Origin: a virus
Strand: one strand, 5' to 3'
DNA length: 48,990 nucleotides
IMG/VR virus record: IMGVR_UViG_3300007345_000064
Location: 1-48,990 of that record
Position numbers and translations under genes: made by a program. Below the pieces are notes generated by a model. The model searched no databases. It had not been told where the DNA came from and worked only from the letters and a program-made list of their open reading frames with translations. Positions 39,232-47,677 of this stretch are shown in pieces (position 1 is the stretch's first letter; each line of letters starts with the position of its first letter).

Positions 39232-39786
39232 ATGGCTTCGTTTTATACAATCCCCGAGGGTGTAACACACCAGCTGATCAAGCACAGTTACATCCAAGGC
39301 TCAGTCTTAGTCCCATACGATCCGAACGATATCCTCAGCGACCAACTGCGAGCCCATAACTTTACAGTTACAACTAACAAGGACAGCGACAACCTAGTAA
39401 ACCCGATCTGGTGGACAACCGTACGGGACAAACAATACGACTGGGTGATCGCCAACACGACAGGACTTAATGAATATAGTGAGTACATACTCGACTATGG
39501 AATCCAAGTTGCACGAGAGGGTATCGCTGTCCTGGACCGCTTGTCCTTTATTGAGCCAGTAGCAAAGCGTAGGAACTTCCTGCTCGCGAACAAACTCTCG
39601 AACATGATCGTCTTATCACCACGCCCCCGGTTCAGCTCAGTCAGCACGTCCCGGGACTCCGTTACCAGCTGTTGGTTCGTTTTCCAGCGACCCGACAAGT
39701 GGATGGATGGCACTCACGTGGCATACGCTGTAAATTGGGATGCAGCTCAAACGCTCCCTCCTCTCGATGACATCGCAATCAAGTAA
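39232..39786 (+). CDS. Methyltransferase-fold protein, probably inactive, 184 aa
   Basis: ATG 39232 (MASFYTIPEGVTHQLIKHSY) is used; 39199 would overlap the promoter. QYDWVIANTTGLNEYSEYILDYG occupies the place of the D-x-NPPY block of N6 DNA methyltransferases, followed by the typical GIAVLDRLSFIEPVAKRR and LSPRPRFSS...CWFVFQRPD. The NPP catalytic motif reads NTT, so methyl transfer is unlikely. It could bind DNA or regulate. Fold call moderate. Confidence 0.6.
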   Translation: MASFYTIPEGVTHQLIKHSYIQGSVLVPYDPNDILSDQLRAHNFTVTTNKDSDNLVNPIWWTTVRDKQYDWVIANTTGLNEYSEYILDYGIQVAREGIAVLDRLSFIEPVAKRRNFLLANKLSNMIVLSPRPRFSSVSTSRDSVTSCWFVFQRPDKWMDGTHVAYAVNWDAAQTLPPLDDIAIK

Positions 39787-40123
39787 ACTTGAGAAGTTCC
39801 AACGCGCTGTGTGCGATAGGTTAGACAAGACCAATGCAAAACTCGATCAAGTTATTGCCTTACTGGTATCAGCACAGCTCTTGGAAGAGTGCATCTCCCC
39901 CGAAGGAGAAATCCGTGATGCCCAGCAGTGCGCGGAGATTGTTGTCGAGAGTTATTCTGCAGGTCTTTGCCTCTCCGACGAACTGACAAGCCGCACTCAA
40001 GACATTGAGTACCAAAAGTCAGAGTTTTTCGTAGACGAAGATGAGGATGAGAAAGATGAAGATGATGATAGTGATGACGATGACGGCCCCGAAGAACCTC
40101 GACTCTTTTCGATGGCGTTTTAA
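39767..40123 (+). CDS. Small protein with acidic tail, 118 aa
   Basis: MTSQSSKLEKFQRAVCDRLD, a helical coiled region with LDQVIALLVSAQLLEEC, and a C-terminal run of about 25 Asp/Glu residues before PRLFSMAF. Overlaps the preceding gene by 20 bases. The long acidic tail could mimic DNA or bind a basic partner. Not recognised. Confidence 0.65.
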   Translation: MTSQSSKLEKFQRAVCDRLDKTNAKLDQVIALLVSAQLLEECISPEGEIRDAQQCAEIVVESYSAGLCLSDELTSRTQDIEYQKSEFFVDEDEDEKDEDDDSDDDDGPEEPRLFSMAF

Positions 40124-40127
40124 TAAG

Positions 40128-40721
40128 ATGAAAACACAAAATATTTTAGTAGACCAAGAAATCCTCAACTGCTTAGAAGTAGACGAGAATTTCCCAAGTG
40201 GATTAAAATGGAGTAAAAACTACAAACGGCATAAAAAAGATAGTATGTGTGGATATAAAACTAGCGACAAAAGATACTGGAGACAGAAGATAAATGGAGT
40301 ACAGTACGCTGTACATACTTTAATATGGTTGAAATTAAATAAAGAGCTAGAACCAGGTAAAACCGTAGATCACAAAGACAACAACGGGTTAAACAATAGA
40401 ATAGATAATTTAAGGTTAGCTTCAAGACTGAACCAACTACACAATAGAAAGTCTTGGAGCAGATCTAAATACAAAGGAGTAAATAAAGTAAATAACTCTT
40501 ACAGTGCTTACATTATGTATCCTGGTAAAGGTCGTATTCACTTAGGTTATTTTAATACAGCTGAACATGCGGCAATCGCACATGACATAGCTGCAAAACA
40601 TATATTTCCAGAAAACCCTTTCTATAAATTAAACTTTAACCGTGGTTTTTGGTTACACGAGAGCACTATTATAAGTGAAAAAGTAATAGGTAAACTAGAA
40701 GGTTTTTTCTCGATCCAGTAA
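40128..40721 (+). CDS. HNH endonuclease with AP2-like domain
   Basis: 197 residues from ATG 40128. VHTLIWLKLNKELEPGKTVD HKDNNGLNNRIDNLRLASRL is the HNH core, and SKYKGVNKVNNSYSAYIMYP...HLGYFNTAEHAAIAHDIAAK is the AP2 DNA-binding domain. Typical free-standing phage homing endonuclease. Very A+T-rich compared with neighbours, so a recent insert. Confidence 0.92.
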   Translation: MKTQNILVDQEILNCLEVDENFPSGLKWSKNYKRHKKDSMCGYKTSDKRYWRQKINGVQYAVHTLIWLKLNKELEPGKTVDHKDNNGLNNRIDNLRLASRLNQLHNRKSWSRSKYKGVNKVNNSYSAYIMYPGKGRIHLGYFNTAEHAAIAHDIAAKHIFPENPFYKLNFNRGFWLHESTIISEKVIGKLEGFFSIQ

Positions 40722-40750
40722 TGTAGTATGGGTTAGAAAAATTTAAGGCT

Positions 40751-41527
40751 GTGACTAAAACACGACTAACATTAAACGGACTACGACACTACAGGTGCGA
40801 TGGTGTCGATATCCCTCTTCCATCCGTAACAAGCGTTCTGTCTGCCACGCAAACAGAAGAAACTCGTAAGAAACTGGCTCATTGGAACCTGGCTAACCCT
40901 GGTGCCGCCGACATGGCAGCAGAGAGGGGTTCCTTTATCCATAACAGCGTCGAGAATCACATCAGGGGGTTGGCTGTAAGTCCGCCCCCTCAATACGCCC
41001 CGTATTGGAAGGACGTACCTGAGAAAGTAGATGAGCTGCTGGAAGGTGGTCGTGTTCTGTGGAGCGAAAAACCATACAACAAGCCTGAGTGGCATAAGTA
41101 CGTAGGTGAAGATGGCGTCGGTCGTCTCCACTTTTACGATCCGATCAAAGCTCAGGGATACGCCGGCTGCCCGGACATCATCTACGAAGACGGGAACGGC
41201 GAACTTATCCTGGGTGACTTCAAGACGAGTAACGGTCCGTACAGCTATAAGTTCCCCAGCTCGAAAGTCCAGATGGAGGACAAACTCCGGAAGGCACTCG
41301 TGTCTGGAGTTTTTAAATTGAAGAAAACTAAGCTTCAGTTAGCTGCTTATACAATCGCAGCCGAGGCTTGCTTAGGTATCAAAATCAACAAGACACAGAT
41401 AATCGTAAGTACCGCAGTTCCTGAATTCTCTGTTCAGGTATTTACTTTCGGTCCAGACGATTTGAAAAAGGACAAACAAATGTGGTTCGAAGTCTTACGT
41501 AAGTTTTATGAGACTCGCCTTGAATAG
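40751..41527 (+). CDS. PD-(D/E)XK exonuclease, RecB/Cas4-like
   Basis: 258 residues, GTG start. PSVTSVLSAT at the start, AAERGSFIHNSVENHI, then AGCPDIIYED and LGDFKTSNG (the D-x(n)-DxK motif), and KLQLAAYTIAAEAC (the Q-xxx-Y motif). Together these define RecB/Cas4-type nucleases used in phage recombination and end-processing. Lies between ssDNA-binding and primase genes. Confidence 0.85.
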   Translation: MTKTRLTLNGLRHYRCDGVDIPLPSVTSVLSATQTEETRKKLAHWNLANPGAADMAAERGSFIHNSVENHIRGLAVSPPPQYAPYWKDVPEKVDELLEGGRVLWSEKPYNKPEWHKYVGEDGVGRLHFYDPIKAQGYAGCPDIIYEDGNGELILGDFKTSNGPYSYKFPSSKVQMEDKLRKALVSGVFKLKKTKLQLAAYTIAAEACLGIKINKTQIIVSTAVPEFSVQVFTFGPDDLKKDKQMWFEVLRKFYETRLE

Positions 41528-41599
41528 GCTCGGGTTTTTTTGTTTAGACTCCGCACCCACGCGGGGATCCGTGTCACAATGGCTCTGCGCAGGGGAACC

Positions 41600-44353
41600 A
41601 TGCTCTTCTTTTACTCCAAAAATCAAAAAGTTCGTCAATTTGTAAACCCCAAAACTGGAAAGATAAATCCAGGTGGAAACTTCAGATCATTCAATGAAAA
41701 CTGGGAAGCTTCAGAAGCAGACGCCGAGACGATCGCTGGCGCCACGGCAGCTGGCGATGGGTTATGCGCGTGGCATCTGGTCAACGGTAAGAGAGTAAAA
41801 GATTCGACCGGAACAATTAAAGCTGGTCTCGTGATTATCGACATTGATAATCAAGCAGATCACAAAGATGAGAACGGAAACAAAGTTCAAAAACAAGAGC
41901 TGACTGTAAAGGAAGCGTTAGAGCTCGACGTATGTAAAAAGTACCTGAGCTTCGCGTATTACTCACCGAGCACGACGCCAGAGTGGCCTCGCTTCCGTCT
42001 CGTTTTTGGACTCGAAAGACCCATTGTCGACCCTGACTTCTACCAGTGGTTTGTCAGGGAAATCGCCGAACAGATCCCGGGCTCAGATCGACGGGCAACT
42101 CAGGCAGTCAACCTGTTCTATGGCGGTAAGTCCCCTAACGATCTGATCTGCTGGTCACACAAGTACATACCAGTATCCAAGATCAACGAGGCGATGCAGG
42201 CGTACAGCCTCGTGCCGAAGGAGATCAAGCGGGAGGATGATCCCGTGGAGGCGTTGGAGATCGACACCACGCCGGACGGGATCGACGTCAGTGGTCTGCT
42301 CAGCTCCTCCGTACGATCGATGCTGGACGGGGCTCCGGTGGAGGATCGATCCTTCAGCATGACGGTCGCTTTGAAGGAGCTGATCGGTTGGTCTAACTGG
42401 TTGGGAGCCAACGAGATCCCGGTCAAACAGCGCCCCCTTGACATGGCGCACCAAATATTCGAGAATATCTACGAGTACGACCCGGCCCTCGATGGCAAGT
42501 TCAACCGGATCCTCGGGAGCATCTCGGATGCGTCCACGCTGCTTCCCGCTGTCGCCATGGCTTCAGAGGAAGGCCAGTCCGCGCCCTGGAAAAAGATAAA
42601 ATATGTAGACAGGGCACTGTTCGACAGCGCATGTCCTGAAGCCATTAAAGAACAAATCAAAGTAAACAAGCCTAAACCAAGTAACTCGATTCTCAGCATC
42701 GAAGATTTCGAGCTTACAGCACCTTCAGAATCAACATCAACAATCACAGAAGACCCCCCGGAAATGCCAGACACGCCGCAGACACCCGCCCAGCTGGTTC
42801 AGATTCAAAACAACAACAGACAGTTCTCCGAGAACGATATTGCAGAGATCATCGTAAGTAATTATGGTGACAGCTTCTTATTTGATTCTAGTCTAGATGA
42901 GTTCTTCACCTACGACGACGATGAAGGTATTTGGTATCTAAACGACGAACAGCACATCAAACGGCGAATTGTCAGCACACTAGATACATTTATTCAAGCG
43001 GGCGTTTTGCCACGCTACAACTCTGCAACCGTTAATTCGGTGTTCCAGCTGCTAAAAGCCAAGCTCCTTCGGTCTGTGCGTGGCGGTCGTTCATCGATCT
43101 GGCAGACCAACCGGGGTCGAGTTGCTTTCGAGAACGGTGTGCTCGATACCAAGACTCTCGAATTCAAACCTGGGAATCATAAAGACATGTATTTCCAGAC
43201 CAAGCTGGCGTTCCCGTATGGCGAGGATCCCAACTGTCCAAAGTTCATCAGCTGGCTTGAGTGGGCAGTCGGCGCCGACAAGGTTGTGATCATCCAGGCA
43301 TTCTGCCGGGCTGTGCTGACGGGATACACAACGGGTGAAAAGTTCCTGCACTTGATTGGTGCCGGCGGCTCGGGTAAGTCCACGCTGCAGCAGATTCTGA
43401 TTGCTCTGGCTGGCTTCACCGGCACCCATACATCTGACCTAGAAACGATTGAGACAAATCGCTTTGAAGCTCACAGCCTGATCGGTAAGCGTTTGCTGCT
43501 GCTGACGGACGAAGCTTCGTTCAGCAAGCGACTCGACACACTGAAGAAACTGACGTCTGCCTCCGATACGCTCCGGGCTGAGCGCAAGTACGGAACTCAG
43601 ATCATCAACTTCAAGCCCGAGCTCCTGGTCTCGATTGCCAGTAACGAGCACATCAGCTCTTCTGACATCAGCAGCGGCCTAGAGCGTCGTCGTCTCACGA
43701 TCGTAATGGACAACGTTGTGTCGCCTTCGAAGCGCCGCAACCTGATCAGTGTCTTTCCGGATCGCGTGGAAGGTGAGTTCGCCGACGAACTGCCGAACAT
43801 CGCAGCGTGGTGTCTGTCAATGACATTCGATCAGATGCGTGACACACTGGCTAACCCGGTGAAGTACTGCCCAGACCTCAACACGACCAACATCGAAGCT
43901 CTGATCTTCAACAACCCGATTGTGGCCTGGTTGTCCGAGTGCACTTTGTATGCACCCAATAGTCAGACACCGCTGGGTGGAGGTGCTTTCCGTCCGACAA
44001 TCGACGAGCAAGAACGCGGTCTGTACGTCAAAAATGCGAACTCAGAAATATATGCGTCCTACGCTAACTTCGCTAAATCGAATGGTTACAAGGCTGCGGC
44101 AAAGCCACGCTTCGTCGATCGTTTGAAAGAAACGGTAAACAATGTGCTGAAGCTTCAGGGTATCGAACCGAAGTTCATCAACGGCAAGGCTGTAATCAAA
44201 GGTCTACGGATCAAACCTTACGATCCTTCAACCGACCGAGCTGCCTCGGGTGACAACAGGCTGCCATCCCCGGTAGAATTTGTCGCGAATCCCTCTGTAT
44301 GGGATGCAGCATTTCAAGCTCACGACCCGAAACCCGAACAGGAATCCAAATGA
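41600..44353 (+). CDS. Primase-helicase (D5/P4-type, SF3 helicase)
   Basis: 917 residues from ATG 41600, with AGGGG a few bases upstream; ATG/TTG at 41540 is rejected. N-terminal AEP-primase-like part with KAGLVIIDIDNQADH; a linker with PEMPDTPQTPA; D5_N-like VRGGRSSIWQTNRGRVAFEN; helicase Walker A GAGGSGKST (587-595), LLTDEASF and SIASNEHISSSD (B' and sensor). Combines primer synthesis and unwinding at the fork, with the Pol A protein. Confidence 0.88.
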   Translation: MLFFYSKNQKVRQFVNPKTGKINPGGNFRSFNENWEASEADAETIAGATAAGDGLCAWHLVNGKRVKDSTGTIKAGLVIIDIDNQADHKDENGNKVQKQELTVKEALELDVCKKYLSFAYYSPSTTPEWPRFRLVFGLERPIVDPDFYQWFVREIAEQIPGSDRRATQAVNLFYGGKSPNDLICWSHKYIPVSKINEAMQAYSLVPKEIKREDDPVEALEIDTTPDGIDVSGLLSSSVRSMLDGAPVEDRSFSMTVALKELIGWSNWLGANEIPVKQRPLDMAHQIFENIYEYDPALDGKFNRILGSISDASTLLPAVAMASEEGQSAPWKKIKYVDRALFDSACPEAIKEQIKVNKPKPSNSILSIEDFELTAPSESTSTITEDPPEMPDTPQTPAQLVQIQNNNRQFSENDIAEIIVSNYGDSFLFDSSLDEFFTYDDDEGIWYLNDEQHIKRRIVSTLDTFIQAGVLPRYNSATVNSVFQLLKAKLLRSVRGGRSSIWQTNRGRVAFENGVLDTKTLEFKPGNHKDMYFQTKLAFPYGEDPNCPKFISWLEWAVGADKVVIIQAFCRAVLTGYTTGEKFLHLIGAGGSGKSTLQQILIALAGFTGTHTSDLETIETNRFEAHSLIGKRLLLLTDEASFSKRLDTLKKLTSASDTLRAERKYGTQIINFKPELLVSIASNEHISSSDISSGLERRRLTIVMDNVVSPSKRRNLISVFPDRVEGEFADELPNIAAWCLSMTFDQMRDTLANPVKYCPDLNTTNIEALIFNNPIVAWLSECTLYAPNSQTPLGGGAFRPTIDEQERGLYVKNANSEIYASYANFAKSNGYKAAAKPRFVDRLKETVNNVLKLQGIEPKFINGKAVIKGLRIKPYDPSTDRAASGDNRLPSPVEFVANPSVWDAAFQAHDPKPEQESK

Positions 44354-44937
44354 AAATCGGTAACCTCGTAGCCGCCTTAGTTGGTCTCGGATGTGCTGCC
44401 ACGGGGGCAGCCATCTACCCTCCCGCAACCGCTGTCGCCATGGCCGGGTTTGGGGGCGGCCTTTGTGGCGCAGCAGTCCTCACCGATCGAGGACGGCGAA
44501 AGGAAGAAGAGGAAAAGATTGAATCCGCCCGTGTGGCAAAAGTTTTCTCGTTCCTATACGAGAACAACCGAGGTTTGATCAACCCTCAGCAACTGGCGTT
44601 CAACGCGGACATCACACCAGAACGGGCTGATGTGTTCTTGGAAGCTTTGAGTAAAGATCAAAACGGGCAAGCTATCCAGACACAAAATGGTAAAGTCTAC
44701 AATTTCCCACACCCGTCAAATGCTCTGGATGAGCTGACGCGGAATGCAACCGCTTGGGCAGATGCGAAATGCGAACCGCTTTTGAATGAGATCGCGAGCC
44801 TCAATCAGAAAATGACGCTGCTCCAGGCACGTGTGGCAATCAACAGGAATACCGAAGCGGAACAAGCAGCTCAGACGTTCGCATCCAATAACAATCCACC
44901 TCAGACTTCCAACGACCCTTGGAATAATTTGCTATAG
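44350..44937 (+). CDS. Membrane-anchored protein coupled to primase, 195 aa
   Basis: MKIGNLVAALVGLGCAATGA AIYPPATAVAMAGFGGGLCG: two short hydrophobic stretches, then RRKEEEEKIESARVAKVFSF and a helical domain with Gln/Glu. Start at 44350 overlaps the primase stop (ATGA). Possible replication-complex membrane tether; unknown. Confidence 0.65.
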   Translation: MKIGNLVAALVGLGCAATGAAIYPPATAVAMAGFGGGLCGAAVLTDRGRRKEEEEKIESARVAKVFSFLYENNRGLINPQQLAFNADITPERADVFLEALSKDQNGQAIQTQNGKVYNFPHPSNALDELTRNATAWADAKCEPLLNEIASLNQKMTLLQARVAINRNTEAEQAAQTFASNNNPPQTSNDPWNNLL

Positions 44938-44938
44938 T
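44930..44938 (+). promoter_or_regulatory. TGCTATAGT, possible promoter of short RNA
   Basis: Identical to the -10 site at 19859. It lies at the end of a gene and only about 30 bases before a terminator, so any product would be a very short RNA. Confidence 0.25.
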
Positions 44939-44961
44939 TAAAAATACGCGCGTAAGGCGAA

Positions 44962-44996
44962 CAAAAAGCCGGGGCCTAATTCAAGCCCCGGTTTCG
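44962..44996. terminator. Bidirectional terminator between convergent operons
   Basis: CCGGGGC (44969-44975), loop CTAATTCAA region, GCCCCGG (44985-44991). On minus it is followed by TTTTTGTTC; on plus by TTTCG. Serves the replication operon and the thyX operon. Confidence 0.85.
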
Positions 44997-45008
44997 CTGT
45001 ATCTGGAG

Positions 45009-45308
45009 TCAGTCGTCGGAGCCGGAATCCTCCAAGAGCTTAAGCCCGTATTCAACAGCGACTTTTCGCATGATCTCGGGTTTTCGGTACTCGTCAAACG
45101 CGAGCTGACAACCCGCCCGCATGATCATCTCTTCAGAGAATCCTTCGTAGGCGAGAATGTTCGCAAATAAAGCGAGCCACGCGTGAACCGAGCTGTCGAT
45201 CATGTCCGCCTCAAACGTAAAAGTGTGGTCAGGAGGACTATCGAGCGTGTAAGCGGGGTTCTTGTGCTCAATTGTGATTTTTAAATTCACAGCAGCGGAT
45301 TCAGACAT
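45009..45308 (-). CDS. Hypothetical protein, 99 aa
   Basis: AAVNLKITIEHKNPAYTLDS, then DHTFTFEADMIDSSVHAWLA LFANILAYEGFSEEMIMRAG: two short strands followed by helices. Last gene before the terminator, with AAGGAG before the ATG. A phage accessory protein with no known function. Confidence 0.7.
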   Translation of the reverse strand: MSESAAVNLKITIEHKNPAYTLDSPPDHTFTFEADMIDSSVHAWLALFANILAYEGFSEEMIMRAGCQLAFDEYRKPEIMRKVAVEYGLKLLEDSGSDD

Positions 45309-45329
45309 TGGGTCTCCTTAAAATGTTCA

Positions 45330-46037
45330 TCATACGGACAACCAGCCTTCCAGGCCGCTGATGTTGGCCGAGGATTCCACGAGTGCTTCGTGGATGACCG
45401 GCACACAGTCTGCTAGATGCTCACCGATTTGTTTGGCGATCAGACGGTGTTCAAGCTGTGTGTCAGGACGCGCACGCAAACCAACGTAGAAAATCCAATC
45501 GCGTAAAGTTCCTTGCATGTGCAGCCGGGTCGGCGAACACATCGGAAGGATATTTCGAGCGCATTCCTTAGCCACGCCGCTTTGCAGCATCGCCTCGTAT
45601 ATCTCCTGAATATCCGCGTAGATTTCGTGGATGCGTTCCTTCAGTGAATCTTTAACTTCCCCGTCAGGGAAAGGCAGACTGTTTTGCCGATTTTTAAAAT
45701 CTTGAGCTCGGATATCGAAATCCCAGCACTTATCAGTCAGTGTAGTCAGGATATCTGTAGGATCACTGTACCTTTGGGACAGCTCTTGATAATGGAAGGA
45801 CCTGTGTCGAATTATCTGTGCACTGATAGCACGAGATGTGCAAATACTAAAAGATGCGCAAACCTGTTCGTAAACAGACCAGTGTCCGTGCGCAATGCAA
45901 TACTTTAAAAGTTTTTTATACTCCTCACGCTTCGGGTCTTTCGTGCTAACACGAGCGTGCTCAGCAACCACGGCTTCAGCGTGGGGAGTAATCCAATCGA
46001 GCGATGCGAAATGAAGCTCAGTTATCGGAGTCGACAC
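45330..46037 (-). CDS. thyX: Flavin-dependent thymidylate synthase
   Basis: 235 residues, GTG start. RHRSFHYQELSQRYS is the ThyX motif (RHR-x7-S-x-R), with YKKLLKYCIAHGHWSVYEQV typical of the family. Makes dTMP from dUMP using FAD and methylene-tetrahydrofolate; its substrate can come from the dCMP deaminase at 15561-16013. Start overlaps the preceding gene by 20 bases. Confidence 0.95.
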   Translation of the reverse strand: MSTPITELHFASLDWITPHAEAVVAEHARVSTKDPKREEYKKLLKYCIAHGHWSVYEQVCASFSICTSRAISAQIIRHRSFHYQELSQRYSDPTDILTTLTDKCWDFDIRAQDFKNRQNSLPFPDGEVKDSLKERIHEIYADIQEIYEAMLQSGVAKECARNILPMCSPTRLHMQGTLRDWIFYVGLRARPDTQLEHRLIAKQIGEHLADCVPVIHEALVESSANISGLEGWLSV

Positions 46038-46194
46038 TGGTGGGCTGCTCTGATGCGTTCGTGTGCATCATAATGCCAGCAGCGATCTGGTCCGCGAGCC
46101 CTGGATTCTCTTTAACAACCTGACCAGCAAACCGATCGGTCAGGTACTCCATCTCATTCGGATTGATTCCAATCTGAGGTCCGGCGAATCGCAC
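46018..46194 (-). CDS. Small hypothetical protein, 58 aa
   Basis: GTG start (VRFAGPQIGINPNEMEYLTD), then RFAGQVVKENPGLADQIAAG IMMHTNASE. Begins one base after the previous stop and ends inside thyX. Helical; phage virion-cluster type, but not recognised. Confidence 0.6.
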   Translation of the reverse strand: MRFAGPQIGINPNEMEYLTDRFAGQVVKENPGLADQIAAGIMMHTNASEQPTSVDSDN

Positions 46195-46195
46195 G

Positions 46196-46330
46196 TTATG
46201 TACGGGGGAAAGTCTGCTGGTATCTTAACCGGGCTGTCACTTCGCTAGGAGTTGTACGGGCAAGCCTTTGAGCGTCCAGACCAAAGCGCTGTCCCGCCAT
46301 TCGAACGGGAAAGTCGTTGTCGACCATCAT
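46196..46330 (-). CDS. Small hypothetical protein, 44 aa
   Basis: MMVDNDFPVRMAGQRFGLDA QRLARTTPSEVTARLRYQQT. Start overlaps the upstream stop (ATGATG) and its stop is followed at once by the next start. Arg-rich helix. Supported by tight coupling. Confidence 0.55.
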   Translation of the reverse strand: MMVDNDFPVRMAGQRFGLDAQRLARTTPSEVTARLRYQQTFPRT

Positions 46331-46827
46331 TTCTGCTTACCCTGCAGTTTCTGCTTAGATAAAGCTAACAGATTGTTCATCATATTGTGCGTGAGCACAG
46401 GGTAATCCTGTTGTAAAAGCTTGGTGTTAAGGAAGTTCTGGCTAGGATTCTGGACCACTTTCTGCATCATCATGCGACTCTGTGGGGTCGCCTGTTGAAG
46501 ACTCATCATGTACTCCGCCTGACTCATGTCATCAGCACTGTCAGGAAGCGGAATATTACGCTGGTTATATCCTGCGGGACCCGTTAGTGCCGTAGATTTT
46601 TTAATGTTACCTTCTGAGTACTCAACAGGACCGACAGCAGGACGCGCATACAGTCCCCGATCTCGGGCGAATTGCGTGGCGATACGAGAACCGTTGTCGA
46701 GCTGCATTACTCGACGAACACCCAGTCCGGGTTCCTGGTTAAGACCCACGCCTCCCGGCGGCATGGCGAGTCCACCCATCGCTTCAGGCTCTTTGCCTGT
46801 TTGACTGGAGCCGGGGAGGATAGCCAT
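46327..46827 (-). CDS. Probable structural protein, 166 aa
   Basis: MAILPGSSQTGKEPEAMGGL AMPPGGVGLNQEPG: flexible Gly/Pro N-terminus, then TQFARDRGLYARPAVGPVEY and a Met/Gln-rich helix (MMSLQQATPQSRMMMQKVVQ). Similar in style to the structural-type proteins at 10660-12704. ATG shares one base with the HNH gene stop. Confidence 0.6.
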   Translation of the reverse strand: MAILPGSSQTGKEPEAMGGLAMPPGGVGLNQEPGLGVRRVMQLDNGSRIATQFARDRGLYARPAVGPVEYSEGNIKKSTALTGPAGYNQRNIPLPDSADDMSQAEYMMSLQQATPQSRMMMQKVVQNPSQNFLNTKLLQQDYPVLTHNMMNNLLALSKQKLQGKQK

Positions 46828-47048
46828 TACTTGTCGCCTCGATTAGCGCTTCGGTCTCGTACTCTTATGTTACTCGAAGAATTATTTAGAGGGTTCTTAT
46901 CCTTGTGGTCGACGTCCTTCCCGTCACCTTTCTGAACCCTACCATTACGTTCCATATACCTTCTTGCTTTATTTCTAGCGGCCCTCCGTTTTTTTTGTTT
47001 TTCAGTTCCCTGATATTCGCGATACTCTTTCTTGTAATCCCTAGTCAT
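46827..47048 (-). CDS. Small HNH endonuclease, 73 aa
   Basis: Start MTRDYKKEYREYQGTEKQKK at 47048 chosen because it overlaps the upstream stop by 8 bases (ATGACTAG). DVDHKDKNPLNNSSSNIRVR DRSANR is the HNH core; the front is a strongly basic helix. Compact phage HNH nuclease of the kind sometimes needed in packaging. Confidence 0.85.
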   Translation of the reverse strand: MTRDYKKEYREYQGTEKQKKRRAARNKARRYMERNGRVQKGDGKDVDHKDKNPLNNSSSNIRVRDRSANRGDK

Positions 47049-47304
47049 CTTGGATGACAGCTTTAGACTCCAGTTTACCGCAGTTGATCTTATGAACGAT
47101 GGCCTCGACAAACGATTGATCTTCGTTCAAATTGTCGCGGACAATCTCCGCTAGATCTTGTTGAAACTGCTGCCAGAGACCGGTGTACAAACCGTTGTTA
47201 CGCTCATACAACCAGTAAAGCCAATCGATAAAATCGGCACGGCGTTGCTCATCAATTACGCTCCAGTTATCCAGAAGCGTTTTGTAATCGACCGCCGACG
47301 GCAT
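47041..47304 (-). CDS. Hypothetical protein, 87 aa
   Basis: MPSAVDYKTLLDNWSVIDEQ RRADFIDWLYWLYERNNGLY, Trp/Tyr-rich helices, then QQDLAEIVRDNLNEDQSFVE. Coupled to the HNH gene. Not recognised. Confidence 0.65.
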   Translation of the reverse strand: MPSAVDYKTLLDNWSVIDEQRRADFIDWLYWLYERNNGLYTGLWQQFQQDLAEIVRDNLNEDQSFVEAIVHKINCGKLESKAVIQDD

Positions 47305-47344
47305 GAGTAAAAAGTGGGGGTACCTAATCTACCGCCCACGCGGG

Positions 47345-47599
47345 TCAATCGTCGTAAATCAAGTCGATCTTAATCTTTCGGATCGGTCGCTCAAGATATT
47401 CATCGACTTCACAGGGGAGTTCGCGAACAATATCCATCAGGACGTTGGTGTACAGGTTTTCGCGATACTCCATCATCAGCGCCATTTCGCGAGTTTGTAA
47501 ATCGCCTAACGGGCTGCACTCTTCGTCCCAATTAAACGTGCGCTCGCTCGCCCGCTCATTAGCGCAACGGGCGATGTTTGCCCAATCGACAACTGACAT
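47345..47599 (-). CDS. Hypothetical protein, 84 aa
   Basis: MSVVDWANIARCANERASER at 47599 preferred to 47629. Acidic, helical, with MEYRENLYTNVLMDIVRELP. A promoter-like CGCTATAGT lies about 40 bases upstream. First gene of the minus thyX operon. Confidence 0.65.
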   Translation of the reverse strand: MSVVDWANIARCANERASERTFNWDEECSPLGDLQTREMALMMEYRENLYTNVLMDIVRELPCEVDEYLERPIRKIKIDLIYDD

Positions 47600-47640
47600 A
47601 AAGATAAAACTCTGTAAACTTGGTGGCAACGGCCACGCTC

Positions 47641-47649
47641 ACTATAGCG
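47641..47649 (-). promoter_or_regulatory. Putative -10, CGCTATAGT
   Basis: Minus strand CGCTATAGTGAG upstream of 47599; the one-letter variant of TGCTATAGT. Confidence 0.4.
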
Positions 47650-47677
47650 TCATTAGCCGGGGACACTACGATGGCGG

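Noticed and set aside
41511-41542. Terminator after the RecB/Cas4-like gene (T7 run)
   Set aside because: Only a four-base stem (GCCT/AGGC) was found before the T run.
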